Of a stretch of DNA of 64,000 bases, positions 22,192 to 31,450 are shown piece after piece. Origin of the DNA: Haemophilus sp. CCUG 60358 (GTDB lineage Bacteria; Pseudomonadota; Gammaproteobacteria; Enterobacterales; Pasteurellaceae); contig NZ_LZOZ01000015.1 in NCBI RefSeq assembly GCF_001679485.1, forward strand, positions 1 through 64,000, given 5' to 3'. Under the pieces are notes generated by a model. That model did not search any database. It was not told where the DNA came from and was given only the letters and a program-made list of their open reading frames with translations. Within the stretch, counting starts at the first letter, position 1. Every line of letters starts with the position of its first letter. The translations under genes were made by a program, and so were the position numbers.

Positions 22192-22205
22192 TTGATTTAT
22201 CTCAA
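22192..22205. promoter_or_regulatory. FNR-like box upstream of narP
   Basis: TTGAT-TTAT-CTCAA matches TTGAT-N4-ATCAA at nine of ten positions. It lies about 152 bases before the narP ATG, and candidate -10 elements follow about 30-40 bases downstream on the minus strand. Confidence 0.45.
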
Positions 22206-22226
22206 ACAATGCTTGTTTTGATGTCG

Positions 22227-24731
22227 CTATTCGCAAGTCCTTTTGCTTTTAAATTTGAACGGCATAATACGCATGCCGCTTTCAGTTGAGTGCAATTGAT
22301 AAAATTGCGGGTAATTAAAATTCCGTTGCACCATTTTATACGGATTTTCACAATCATTTGAGCCAAGCGATTGATAAATACGATTTATTTCGCGTACTTT
22401 ATCATCTTTCGAACCTTCACATTGACGATAAATTTCGAGACGGTTCTTCTCATCTAACAAATAGACGTTAAAGCTATTATCGGCATTATCTTCAAAGAAG
22501 AATTGTAAAAAACCTTCACTGGCAAACAAATCAATTTCAGGTGGATACCGACGTGCTTCTGGGATAATCTCTTTCTCTTCCAACTGAGTTGGTAAAACGT
22601 CTTCAAAATTGTCCGCACTTTCTTTTCCGCCTTCAATAGGTTGCAAGCTGATCCCTTTTTCTTCAAAGAAGAATTGCCAGTTTTTCCCCGCTACACGCAA
22701 ACGAGAATGTGTTGTTGGACGGCTATCCCCTAATTGAATACTGATACAACGGTTTACGAGTACACTCACTAAGTTTCGCAATGTACGGTTGTAATGTTTA
22801 CTGTAACAGAAAACCTGCACAGAACGAGGCTGATTCACCCCTTGATCAATTTTATTAGAAAGCACTTTTAAGGCAAGCAAAATCGCATTTTGTCCTTCAA
22901 AATGTAAGGTTCGAATTTCATTCCACACATTACGGTAAGTGAAATCAATGCTTCCTACCAAACTCTGTTCTAACTGACCAAAACTGAATAAATCACTTGG
23001 CGAAATATTTGATTTAAGCTCTTCGACTTGTGCGGTTGGATCATTCACCAAATTCACCGCGATAAATAGATCGCGGATTTCGCACTGTGAAGAAAGTGCC
23101 TCATTTGTCGGAACTTGGCTATTTGTATGCGGAAAAAACAACCGCAAATCAGCTACAAAATTACGTAAAGTAAGTTGGTCGATATTTTGGCTAATTAAGT
23201 GCAAATGGGTTTCAGCCGTCAACAAGCGATTAAAATAAGCCCACGCAACCACTTTATTTAAACTTTCGCCGTATTCAATCACACGTTCTTTCGAGAACAT
23301 AATGTGGTGTGGCGGCTGATTTACCATATACCAACCATCTTTAAAGCGCTTATTGCCGTGAACTTCGATGAACGTGAGGTGTTCTTCTGTTAAGTTATAG
23401 GAAATTTGTGAGTTTAGTAACGTAATTTTACCTGGCAATTCTTCAAAGGCAGTATAAAGTTTGCGAGAAAGCACCGTAATATCTTGCGGAATCACGCTAG
23501 AATTAATTTTATGTTTGCGTGCAAAATCCACCAGATTTCGATAACTCATCATCAAGAAATTCACTAAATTATTGTGACTTTCTTTCACCCGTTTGATTTT
23601 CCAATTTGGACGATGATCTAATTCTTCAATACGTTCTTTTGACCAACCCCATTCTTGGGCCATCATTTTCATATAAGAAATACGCCAGTTTGAGGCGTGA
23701 TATAACGCAAAGTCTTCCGTCGCTTTCACGTAAAAACAAGAACGTACGAAATCAAGACGCTTAAATTCTGAATGTGCAGTCAAATATTGGCTAATTCTCT
23801 CTAGAATCGCAATATAAGGATCGAAATGATGTATAGCCGTGCTGTGACCAGAAAGCAAATCCTCTTTAAATTGGCGAGCAATTAACTGAGCATTTGGGTA
23901 TTCTTGAGCATAGGTTTCCAACAACAAGATTTTCATCACCGATTTATAAGGTGAATCAATACCTTTATAAAGCTGCCATAAGCTTGCACCAAAATATTCA
24001 CTGGCTGAGAATTGCCCTAATCCACCGAAATCCACCCAATCATTTAAATTAAGCTCACCAGCCGCGACTAAACGCGCAACTTCGGCCTCATATTGCTTTT
24101 CATCTTCCACCCACAAGTGCAGCCACAACAATGGTTTACCCGCAAGACGTACAGCGGAACGATAAAATTCTTCCAACAGCAACATATATTGAGCTGAACC
24201 ACTGTTTTCTTTAGTTAGTGGATCGGAATAACGTTCGTTACGGAAACGTTGTTGCGTCATCAAATAGAAATGCATTTCCACATGAAATGTCGATGCCCAT
24301 TGGCTGATTTTCTTCGTTTTTTCTGCTAAGCGCTGCTGTTCTTGTTCAGATAAATCATCTTGATGGCAGATCCAAATATCCAAATCAGAAGCTGAAGTTT
24401 GGCTAATGGAGCCAAAACTGCCCATCACATAAATACCTAAGATCTGCGCAAAAACAGCATCAGAATTGACCGCACTTTGCACGGCTTCGACAAGTTCACG
24501 ATGTTCTTTTGAGAGAAAATTTTGCTGATAATTGGAAAGAGTAAAATCGGCAATGCCTGCCGGGGCATCTTCCACATAACCCGGCAGAGCAGGATGATTA
24601 AGATGCAACAACAGCGGCACTAAAGAGACGATGTGTCGGAATGCATCACCTGAGCCCAATAATGCACGATCAAAACGACGTTTATCTAGAGTTTCGATAC
24701 ATTTTCGGGCTTGAGTGAGATCGTATTTCAA
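22227..24731 (-). CDS. cyaA: Class I adenylate cyclase
   Basis: Makes cAMP for CRP. The 834 residues align with enterobacterial CyaA along their length: the N-terminal catalytic half contains GSFGSISQTSASDLDIWICH (about 104-123), and later landmarks are EYFGASLWQLYKGIDSPYK, SYRNL and FASEGFLQFFFE in the regulatory C-terminal half. The start codon is TTG (24729-24731) after an AGGAAG ribosome site, with no nearby in-frame ATG; E. coli cyaA also uses TTG, which limits synthesis. It is divergent from hemC, as in enterobacteria. Confidence 0.96.
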   Translation of the reverse strand: MKYDLTQARKCIETLDKRRFDRALLGSGDAFRHIVSLVPLLLHLNHPALPGYVEDAPAGIADFTLSNYQQNFLSKEHRELVEAVQSAVNSDAVFAQILGIYVMGSFGSISQTSASDLDIWICHQDDLSEQEQQRLAEKTKKISQWASTFHVEMHFYLMTQQRFRNERYSDPLTKENSGSAQYMLLLEEFYRSAVRLAGKPLLWLHLWVEDEKQYEAEVARLVAAGELNLNDWVDFGGLGQFSASEYFGASLWQLYKGIDSPYKSVMKILLLETYAQEYPNAQLIARQFKEDLLSGHSTAIHHFDPYIAILERISQYLTAHSEFKRLDFVRSCFYVKATEDFALYHASNWRISYMKMMAQEWGWSKERIEELDHRPNWKIKRVKESHNNLVNFLMMSYRNLVDFARKHKINSSVIPQDITVLSRKLYTAFEELPGKITLLNSQISYNLTEEHLTFIEVHGNKRFKDGWYMVNQPPHHIMFSKERVIEYGESLNKVVAWAYFNRLLTAETHLHLISQNIDQLTLRNFVADLRLFFPHTNSQVPTNEALSSQCEIRDLFIAVNLVNDPTAQVEELKSNISPSDLFSFGQLEQSLVGSIDFTYRNVWNEIRTLHFEGQNAILLALKVLSNKIDQGVNQPRSVQVFCYSKHYNRTLRNLVSVLVNRCISIQLGDSRPTTHSRLRVAGKNWQFFFEEKGISLQPIEGGKESADNFEDVLPTQLEEKEIIPEARRYPPEIDLFASEGFLQFFFEDNADNSFNVYLLDEKNRLEIYRQCEGSKDDKVREINRIYQSLGSNDCENPYKMVQRNFNYPQFYQLHSTESGMRIMPFKFKSKRTCE

Positions 24732-24814
24732 GGCTTCCTACCTATGACCATATAACTGGCATTACTGTACCACTTAGCTCATCAGAAATCAAAAATTTAA
24801 ATGATCTGACTTTT

Positions 24815-24840
24815 TGCCCTAAAAATGGTAGCATAGGGCA
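24815..24840. promoter_or_regulatory. Inverted repeat in the cyaA-hemC intergenic region
   Basis: Perfect 7-bp arms TGCCCTA and TAGGGCA are separated by 12 bases, 28 bases before the hemC ATG, where the hemC promoter should lie. The cognate protein is unknown. Confidence 0.35.
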
Positions 24841-24867
24841 TATTTCTATTTAAAATCAGCGGTATTT

Positions 24868-25800
24868 ATGGCAGTACTTAAAACCTTAAAAATTGCAACC
24901 CGTCAAAGCCCTTTAGCACTTTGGCAGGCAAATTTTGTGAAAGATCAATTAGAAAAATTTCACCCAACGCTTTCTGTTGAATTAGTTCCAATGGTAACGA
25001 AAGGCGATGTAATCTTAGATTCTCCTTTAGCTAAAATTGGTGGAAAAGGCTTATTTGTTAAAGAGTTAGAAAACGCTTTACTTGAAAAACGTGCTGATAT
25101 TGCCGTCCATTCAATGAAAGATGTGCCTATGGAATTTCCAGAAGGTCTGGGCTTAAGTGTGATCTGTAAACGTGAAGATCCGCGCGATGCTTTCGTGTCT
25201 AATACATACCGTTCATTAGATAAATTACCGCAAGGCGCTATTGTCGGAACATCAAGCTTACGTCGTCAATGCCAATTAAAACAATTACGCCCTGATCTTG
25301 ATATCCGTTCCTTGCGTGGCAATGTAGGAACCCGATTAAGTAAATTAGACAATGGCGAATACGATGCCATTATTTTAGCCTCAGCTGGCTTAATTCGTTT
25401 AGGGCTAGCGGAACGTATTGCCTCGTTTATTGAAGTGGAACAGTCGTTACCGGCTGCCGGACAAGGCGCGGTAGGCATTGAGTGCCGTGTTGATGATGAA
25501 GAAGTGAAAGCATTACTTGCTACACTTTCCGATGCCACTACGACAACTTGTGTTTTGGCTGAGCGAGCAATGAATACCCGCTTACAAGGTGGTTGCCAAG
25601 TGCCAATCGGTGGCTATGCCATTGAGAAAAATGGCGAAATTTTCTTGCGTGCACTCGTTGGAGAAACCGATGGCTCTGCGATTATTCGTGCGGAAGGTAA
25701 AAGTGCGGTTGAAAATGCCGAAGCATTAGGCGTGACCATTGCTGAACAACTTCTAGCACAGGGCGCAGATAAGATTCTGGCGAAGATTTACTCAGCATAG
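24868..25800 (+). CDS. hemC: Porphobilinogen deaminase (hydroxymethylbilane synthase)
   Basis: Condenses four porphobilinogens into hydroxymethylbilane in haem synthesis. The 310 residues include [15 protein letters not shown], the substrate site VHSMKDVP with its catalytic aspartate, GTSSLRRQ, and the dipyrromethane-cofactor cysteine in [10 protein letters not shown] (about 243). It begins a tight hemC-hemD-hemX-hemY operon with 9-base gaps. It appears intact. Confidence 0.97.
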   Translation: MAVLKTLKIATRQSPLALWQANFVKDQLEKFHPTLSVELVPMVTKGDVILDSPLAKIGGKGLFVKELENALLEKRADIAVHSMKDVPMEFPEGLGLSVICKREDPRDAFVSNTYRSLDKLPQGAIVGTSSLRRQCQLKQLRPDLDIRSLRGNVGTRLSKLDNGEYDAIILASAGLIRLGLAERIASFIEVEQSLPAAGQGAVGIECRVDDEEVKALLATLSDATTTTCVLAERAMNTRLQGGCQVPIGGYAIEKNGEIFLRALVGETDGSAIIRAEGKSAVENAEALGVTIAEQLLAQGADKILAKIYSA

Positions 25801-25809
25801 GAAATCACC

Positions 25810-26571
25810 ATGGCCGTACTAGTTACTCGCCCGGATGAACGAGGAAAAGCCCTCGTTGACCAGCTGAATCAAGCCGGTGTGGTTGCCTTGCATTTGCCTT
25901 TACTTTCTATTGAAGCGGGTGCTGAGTTGGCTCAATTACCGACGAAACTTAATCAGCTAAAAAGTGGTGATTATGTGTTTTTGGTTTCAAAAAGTGCGGT
26001 CGATTTTGCGGATAAAACCCTGAAAGATATTGGCTTTAGCTGGCGTCAAGATTTACAATACTTTACAGTTGGACATAGAACGGCACAGCATTTTTCCTGT
26101 CAAACTGAATGTACTGTTCGCTATCCAATAACGTCGGAAAATACTGAAGGTGTATTAAATTTACCGCAAATGGCAAAATTAACAGATAAAAACTTGTTAA
26201 TTTTACGTGGCAACGGTGGACGAGAATTACTACGTGAACAGGCCACACTACGCGGTGCAACTGTTGAGACAGTCGAATGTTACCAACGCACGCCGATTAG
26301 TTATAATAACGAAGAGCAAACCAGTATTTGTATTCGTTCTGGTGTGCAAACCCTTGTGGTCACAAGCCTTGAAATTTTGCAGGCGTTAATCGAATTTGTG
26401 CCTGAAAATGAACAAAATTGGCTAAAAAATTGCTGTTTAGTCACGGTAAGTCAACGCATTGCGGATGTCGCAGTACAACAAGGTTGGCATAATGTGGTGG
26501 TTTCCGCTGGTGCGGACAATCAAAGTTTACTTAATACCTTACTTAATGAAGTAACTCCCCTTTCTCACTAA
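25810..26571 (+). CDS. hemD: Uroporphyrinogen-III synthase
   Basis: Cyclises hydroxymethylbilane with inversion of ring D. The 253 residues are poorly conserved, as usual for this enzyme, but VLVTRPDERGKALVDQLN, VFLVSKSAVD, a LLILRGNGGRELL segment and VVTSLEILQAL are characteristic. It lies between hemC and hemX. A USS interrupts it at 25992 without disturbing the frame. Confidence 0.92.
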   Translation: MAVLVTRPDERGKALVDQLNQAGVVALHLPLLSIEAGAELAQLPTKLNQLKSGDYVFLVSKSAVDFADKTLKDIGFSWRQDLQYFTVGHRTAQHFSCQTECTVRYPITSENTEGVLNLPQMAKLTDKNLLILRGNGGRELLREQATLRGATVETVECYQRTPISYNNEEQTSICIRSGVQTLVVTSLEILQALIEFVPENEQNWLKNCCLVTVSQRIADVAVQQGWHNVVVSAGADNQSLLNTLLNEVTPLSH

Positions 26572-26580
26572 GGAAAAGAT

Positions 26581-27879
26581 ATGGCGAAAGAGAAATTAAC
26601 CCCTGAAACGACAGATGAAATCCAAGAAACAGATGCAGTGGAAATTCAAACTGAAGATCGCGAGCCTGTTGCGCCACGTACACAAACCGTTGTGAAGAAA
26701 AGTGGTACTGGATTAAGTTTATTGGCTATTCTCATTGCACTTGGCGTGGGTGGTGCAGGTTATTATTTTGGCCAACAACAAGTGGATGAATTCCAACAAA
26801 AATTGACCGCACTTGAAGCTCAAATCAATAATAAAACGGTGGTTTCAGCACCTGCTCAAGAAGTAAAATTTGATACTACACAGCTTGCTCAATTAGAGTC
26901 TGCGAATAAAGCAACGCAAAACAAAATTGCGCAAGTAGAAGAGCTAATCAATGCCAAATCACATGAGTTAGTTGGCTTACAATCACAAATCAATAAAGTG
27001 AGCGCACAAGCTAATGCTCAACAGCCTACTGATTGGTTATTCTCAGAAGCAGATTTCTTGCTCAACAATGCATTGCGTAAATTAGTGTTAGATAATGATG
27101 TGGATACAGCGGTTTCACTCTTAAAACTCGCTGATGAAACTCTTGCTAAAGTGAATAACTCACAATCCGCGGCTATCCGTAGCGCAATCAATCAAGATCT
27201 GAAACAACTTCTCTCCGTAGCTGGCGTGGATCAAAATGCGGTCATGCAAAAATTATCGCAATTAGCTAATACGGTTGATGAGTTACCTGTGTTAGATGTG
27301 AATTTCGGTGATGATCAAAATGCAACAAAATTATCAGATTCCCTGTCTGACTGGGCAGAAAATGCAGAAAAAAGTGCGACCTCATTCTTGAATCACTTTA
27401 TCCGTATTTCACCGAAACATGGTGCGGATCGCAAAGAATTATTAGCGCCAAACCAAGATATCTATTTGCGTGAAAACATTCGTTTACGCTTACAATTAGC
27501 AATTATGGCAGTGCCTCGTCAGCAAAATGAGCTTTATAAACAATCTTTAGAGGCCGTTGCATCTTGGATTCGTAGCTATTTTGATACCAATGCTGAAGTG
27601 ACTCAAAGTTTCTTAAAATCAGTGGATGAATTATCTGAAGTATCCATCTATGTGGATGTGCCAAGCCAATTACAAAGCTTAAATATGCTTGATAAGTACT
27701 TAAATCGTACACCTTTAGATGTGCAGAAAGTGGAAATTGAAGCAGAAAAATCGGTTGATAATTCACCAAGAAAAGAAGAAGTAAAACCAGCACCTGAAGC
27801 GAAAGCGGAAGAGCCAAAAGCTGAAGAAAAACCCGCTGAAGCACCAGCTGAACAACCGGCAACTGAACCCCAACAATAA
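26581..27879 (+). CDS. hemX: HemX-like inner-membrane protein
   Basis: The 432-residue product has an acidic cytosolic N-terminus (1-45), one membrane anchor (about 46-66, LSLLAILIALGVGGAGYYFG), a periplasmic coiled-coil and helical domain, and a Glu/Pro/Ala-rich C-terminal tail (about 385-432). It was historically annotated as a uroporphyrinogen methyltransferase, but there is no SAM-binding motif. Its position in hemCDXY suggests a supporting role in haem synthesis; the molecular function is not established. Confidence 0.88.
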   Translation: MAKEKLTPETTDEIQETDAVEIQTEDREPVAPRTQTVVKKSGTGLSLLAILIALGVGGAGYYFGQQQVDEFQQKLTALEAQINNKTVVSAPAQEVKFDTTQLAQLESANKATQNKIAQVEELINAKSHELVGLQSQINKVSAQANAQQPTDWLFSEADFLLNNALRKLVLDNDVDTAVSLLKLADETLAKVNNSQSAAIRSAINQDLKQLLSVAGVDQNAVMQKLSQLANTVDELPVLDVNFGDDQNATKLSDSLSDWAENAEKSATSFLNHFIRISPKHGADRKELLAPNQDIYLRENIRLRLQLAIMAVPRQQNELYKQSLEAVASWIRSYFDTNAEVTQSFLKSVDELSEVSIYVDVPSQLQSLNMLDKYLNRTPLDVQKVEIEAEKSVDNSPRKEEVKPAPEAKAEEPKAEEKPAEAPAEQPATEPQQ

Positions 27880-27888
27880 GGATAGATA

Positions 27889-29175
27889 ATGTTTAGAGTT
27901 CTCTTTTTAATGATCGCCTTACTTGCCGGATTGATTGCAGGGCCTTACCTCTCCGGTCAGCAAGGTTATGTCAGAGTTGAAACGGCAAACACCATATATG
28001 AAATGTCACTCACCACATTAGTGATTCTCTTTGTAGTCACGCTTGCTGTGATTTATTCGTTAGAGTGGTTGGTGACTCGCTTCTTCCGTTTAAGTAGCAA
28101 TACCTATAGCTGGTTCTCTCGCCGTAAACGTGTGAAAGCACAGCGTCAAACCCTTGAAGGCTTGATGAAAATGAATGAAGGCGATTACGCCAAAGCAGAA
28201 AAACTGATTGGTAAAAATGCGAAACATTCTGCAGAGCCAGTATTAAATCTGATTAAAGCCGCTGAAGCTGCACAGCAACGCGGTGATGAATTCAGCGCAA
28301 ACCGTTATTTAATTGAAGCGACTGAACTTGCAGGTTCAGATAACTTAGTCATCGAAATTGCTCGCACCCGTATTTTATTACAACAAAATAAATTACCGGC
28401 AGCGCGTAGTTCCGTCGATAGTTTGCTTGAAATGTCAGATCGCAACAAAGAAGTATTAAAACTTGCTGCTGAAATTTATAGCCGTTCTAAAGCTTACCAA
28501 GCTTTAGATGAAATCTTAGATTTAATCGAAGGTTCTGGCTTATTCTCAGCTGAAGAATTTAGAGCGCTTCAACAAGAAACAGAAAATGGCTTGTTAGATG
28601 AGAAAATGAATGAAGAAGGCGTTGAAGGCTTGCTCGCATGGTGGGAAGCTCAGCCACGCCGTCGTCGCAATGATTTAGAATTAAAAACCGCTTTAATTCA
28701 ACGTTTAATTGATTGCAACGATCATGAATCGGCTTATGAATTTACGCTTGAAATCATGAAGAAATTGGGTGATAACACACCAATTAGTCATGAGCTTTGT
28801 ACTCAAATTACTCGTTTACAAGCAGAAGATAACAGCAAACTGCTTAAGTTAGTGGGAAAACGTGCAAAACGTGCCGATGAAAGCCAACGTTGTTGCCTCA
28901 ATCGTGCATTAGGCTACCTTTATGTGCGTAATAACGATTTTGCTAAAGCAGCAGAAGCATTTAAAAAAGTTACTGCTTGCCCAACCCAGCTTCAACCAAA
29001 TGATGTCATGATGGCATCCTATGTGTTAGAGCAAGCTGGCGACAAAGCGGCAGCGGAAAAAATTCGTCAGGACAGTTTAAAATCAGCCATGTCTATTCAA
29101 GACAAACCGGCTGAAATACAAGATGAACCAAAAACAGACGAAGAACCAACCGCACTTATTGCGAAACGTGATTAA
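27889..29175 (+). CDS. hemY: HemY, inner-membrane TPR protein
   Basis: A 428-residue protein with two N-terminal membrane segments (about 1-20 and 40-60), a basic loop ([11 protein letters not shown]) and a long helical repeat region of TPR type. It is the proteobacterial HemY of hemCDXY operons, not the Bacillus protoporphyrinogen oxidase of the same name. H. influenzae retains hemX and hemY next to cyaA. It ends at a strong terminator. Confidence 0.9.
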   Translation: MFRVLFLMIALLAGLIAGPYLSGQQGYVRVETANTIYEMSLTTLVILFVVTLAVIYSLEWLVTRFFRLSSNTYSWFSRRKRVKAQRQTLEGLMKMNEGDYAKAEKLIGKNAKHSAEPVLNLIKAAEAAQQRGDEFSANRYLIEATELAGSDNLVIEIARTRILLQQNKLPAARSSVDSLLEMSDRNKEVLKLAAEIYSRSKAYQALDEILDLIEGSGLFSAEEFRALQQETENGLLDEKMNEEGVEGLLAWWEAQPRRRRNDLELKTALIQRLIDCNDHESAYEFTLEIMKKLGDNTPISHELCTQITRLQAEDNSKLLKLVGKRAKRADESQRCCLNRALGYLYVRNNDFAKAAEAFKKVTACPTQLQPNDVMMASYVLEQAGDKAAAEKIRQDSLKSAMSIQDKPAEIQDEPKTDEEPTALIAKRD

Positions 29176-29186
29176 AATAAACAAAG

Positions 29187-29214
29187 ACGGGGCTGAATAA
29201 AGCCCCGTTTTTTT
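29187..29214 (+). terminator. hemCDXY terminator
   Basis: The stem ACGGGGCT/AGCCCCGT (29187-29194 with 29201-29208) is followed by seven T residues. Confidence 0.9.
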
Positions 29215-29262
29215 CATACCTAATCACCACTTATTTTATTTAAAACCAACTTCTTATTACAT

Positions 29263-29280
29263 TTCATTATAAGTAATGAA
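29263..29280. promoter_or_regulatory. Palindrome upstream of the amino-acid ABC operon
   Basis: A perfect inverted repeat TTCATTA-TAAG-TAATGAA is centred about 78 bases before the first permease ATG. It looks like an operator but does not match the ArgR, TyrR or PurR consensus sequences. Confidence 0.4.
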
Positions 29281-29349
29281 TTTCCATTCTTTTCTCACCG
29301 ATTCAAAATTTTTTACTATATCGCCACGCAAACGATTAAATCATGAAAA

Positions 29350-30009
29350 ATGAATTGGGATTATATTTTAAGTGTCACACCACGTTTTGTTCATGCCACA
29401 GTGATGACGCTTCATCTCGCCTTTTGTGGCATTTTATTATCGCTGGTGATTGGTGTGATTTGTGCTGTGATTACCACCTACAAAGTCAAATCATTAACTT
29501 GGCTAGTAAAAGGCTATATTGAGCTTTCTCGTAATACGCCTTTATTGATTCAAGTGTTTTTTCTCTATTTTGGGCTGTCTAAAATTGGCCTGAAATTAGA
29601 TGGGTTTACTTGCGGTATTATCGGCCTGGCATTTTTAGGTGGAAGCTATATGGCAGAAGCCATTCGCGGAGGCCTAGAAGCGGTATCAAAAGGGCAAATT
29701 GAATCAGCCTTAAGTATTGGTCTAACCCCTTTTCAAGCTTTTCGCTATGTGATTTTTCCACAAGCCTTTGCGATTGCCACACCTGCAATCGGAGCAAATT
29801 GCTTGTTCTTAATGAAAGAAACCTCGGTGATCAGCGCTGTCGCTGTCGCTGAACTGATGTTTGTAGCGAAAGAAGTCATCGGGCTCGATTACAAAACCAA
29901 TGAAGCCTTATTTTTATTAGTGGTGTTTTATTTGATCATTCTATTACCGATGTCTCTGTTCATCAGTTATTTAGAACGCCGTACTCGGAGAGCAAAATAT
30001 GGGGCTTGA
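29350..30009 (+). CDS. Polar amino-acid ABC transporter permease 1
   Basis: A 219-residue inner-membrane subunit of the HisMQ/GlnP family with about five membrane helices. LSRNTPLLIQVFFLYFG (about 57-73) and the cytoplasmic EAA-type loop EAVSKGQIESALSIGLTPFQA are diagnostic. It forms a set with a second permease, an ATPase and a lipoprotein binding protein. There is no obvious Shine-Dalgarno sequence before the ATG; an out-of-frame ATG lies seven bases upstream. It overlaps permease 2 by 11 bases. Confidence 0.9.
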   Translation: MNWDYILSVTPRFVHATVMTLHLAFCGILLSLVIGVICAVITTYKVKSLTWLVKGYIELSRNTPLLIQVFFLYFGLSKIGLKLDGFTCGIIGLAFLGGSYMAEAIRGGLEAVSKGQIESALSIGLTPFQAFRYVIFPQAFAIATPAIGANCLFLMKETSVISAVAVAELMFVAKEVIGLDYKTNEALFLLVVFYLIILLPMSLFISYLERRTRRAKYGA

Positions 30010-30667
30010 GTTATTATTCCAAGGCAGCAACATTGAACGCTTGCTCAACGGTTTATGGGTGACGGCTGAAATTGCGTTCATTTCTGTCTTCTTCGCCTGT
30101 ATTTTAGGTGTGATTTTTGGCGTAATTATGACAAGCAGAAATCCCATTATCAAAGCCATTTGCCGCTTTTATTTAGAATTTGTACGCATCATTCCATTAT
30201 TAGCCTTACTTTTTCTCGCGTATTTCGGTTTGGCAAAATGGTTTGATATTCACTTAGATGGCATTTCTGTATGTATTTTGGTGTTTATTTTCTGGGGAAC
30301 GGCTGAAATGGGGGATTTAGTGCGTGGCGCATTAACTTCCATTGAAAAACATCAAGTGGAATCAGCCTACGCTTTAGGTTTAACACCGTTTCAAACCTTT
30401 GTGTATATTTTACTTCCACAAAGTTTAAAACGTGTGACACCAAGTGCTATTAACCTCTTTACCCGCATGGTAAAAACCAGTTCCTTGGCAATGTTAATCG
30501 GGGTAGTAGAAGTGATAAAAGTCGGTCAACAAATTATCGAGCATTCATTATTTAGTAATCAATCGGCGGCGCTTTGGATTTATGGTGTCATTTTCGGTTT
30601 ATATTTTGTGATTTGTTACCCGCTATCCTTATTTTCCCGTTATTTAGAAACCCGTTGGGAAAGTTAA
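29999..30667 (+). CDS. Polar amino-acid ABC transporter permease 2
   Basis: A 222-residue partner of permease 1, with LEFVRIIPLLALLFLAYFG and the EAA loop TSIEKHQVESAYALGLTPFQ. Two different permeases imply a heterodimeric channel. The GGAG within CTCGGAGAGC before the ATG lies in the permease 1 coding end, so translation is probably coupled. Confidence 0.9.
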   Translation: MGLELLFQGSNIERLLNGLWVTAEIAFISVFFACILGVIFGVIMTSRNPIIKAICRFYLEFVRIIPLLALLFLAYFGLAKWFDIHLDGISVCILVFIFWGTAEMGDLVRGALTSIEKHQVESAYALGLTPFQTFVYILLPQSLKRVTPSAINLFTRMVKTSSLAMLIGVVEVIKVGQQIIEHSLFSNQSAALWIYGVIFGLYFVICYPLSLFSRYLETRWES

Positions 30668-30685
30668 TTTTAATTAGGAAAACAC

Positions 30686-31450
30686 ATGGCGTTATTAGAA
30701 ATTAAAAACCTCGTCAAAAATTACGGTGATGTAGAAGCACTCAAAGGCATCAATCTTTCTATAGAGAAAGGCGAAGTTGTCGTTATTTTAGGTCCATCGG
30801 GTTGTGGTAAAAGTACTTTTTTACGCTGCCTAAATGGGCTAGAAGAAATAAAGCGCGGTCAAATTTTGCTGCAAAATGCAGGAGAGTTAGGTAAAGACAT
30901 TCCTTGGGTTAAAGCGCGTCAACGCATTGGGATGGTATTCCAAAGTTATGAACTCTTCGCTCATTTATCAGTGATTGACAATATTTTACTCGGCCCTTTA
31001 AAAGTACAAAAACGCGATCGTGCAGAAGCTGAAAAACAAGCCGATGAGTTACTTAAACGTGTAGGCCTATATGATCGAAAAAATGCCTATCCACGTGAAT
31101 TATCCGGTGGACAAAAACAGCGAATTGCCATTGTACGTTCACTTTGCATGAACCCTGAAATTATTCTGTTTGATGAAGTCACTGCTGCCCTTGACCCAGA
31201 AATGGTACGTGAAGTACTTGATGTAATTTTAGGTCTTGCCAAAGATGGCATGACGATGCTTATCGTTACCCATGAAATGAACTTTGCCCGTCAAGTGGCT
31301 AATCGCATCGTGTTTATGGATAAAGGGCAAATCATTGAACAGGCAAAACCAGAAGATTTCTTCACGAATCCAACCACGGATCGTGCGAAAACATTCTTAA
31401 ATATCTTAAATTATGAACCGAGAGGGACAAACTATGAAGAAAACATTTAA
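30686..31450 (+). CDS. Polar amino-acid ABC transporter ATP-binding protein
   Basis: A 254-residue GlnQ/HisP-type ATPase. Walker A GPSGCGKST (about 37-45), Q-loop FQSYELF, signature LSGGQKQR, Walker B IILFDEVTAAL and the switch histidine in VTHEM are all intact. It energises the two preceding permeases. Walker B ends in DEVTAALDP rather than the commoner DEPTSALDP, a variation also seen in some family members. Its last 17 bases overlap the binding-protein gene. Confidence 0.93.
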   Translation: MALLEIKNLVKNYGDVEALKGINLSIEKGEVVVILGPSGCGKSTFLRCLNGLEEIKRGQILLQNAGELGKDIPWVKARQRIGMVFQSYELFAHLSVIDNILLGPLKVQKRDRAEAEKQADELLKRVGLYDRKNAYPRELSGGQKQRIAIVRSLCMNPEIILFDEVTAALDPEMVREVLDVILGLAKDGMTMLIVTHEMNFARQVANRIVFMDKGQIIEQAKPEDFFTNPTTDRAKTFLNILNYEPRGTNYEENI

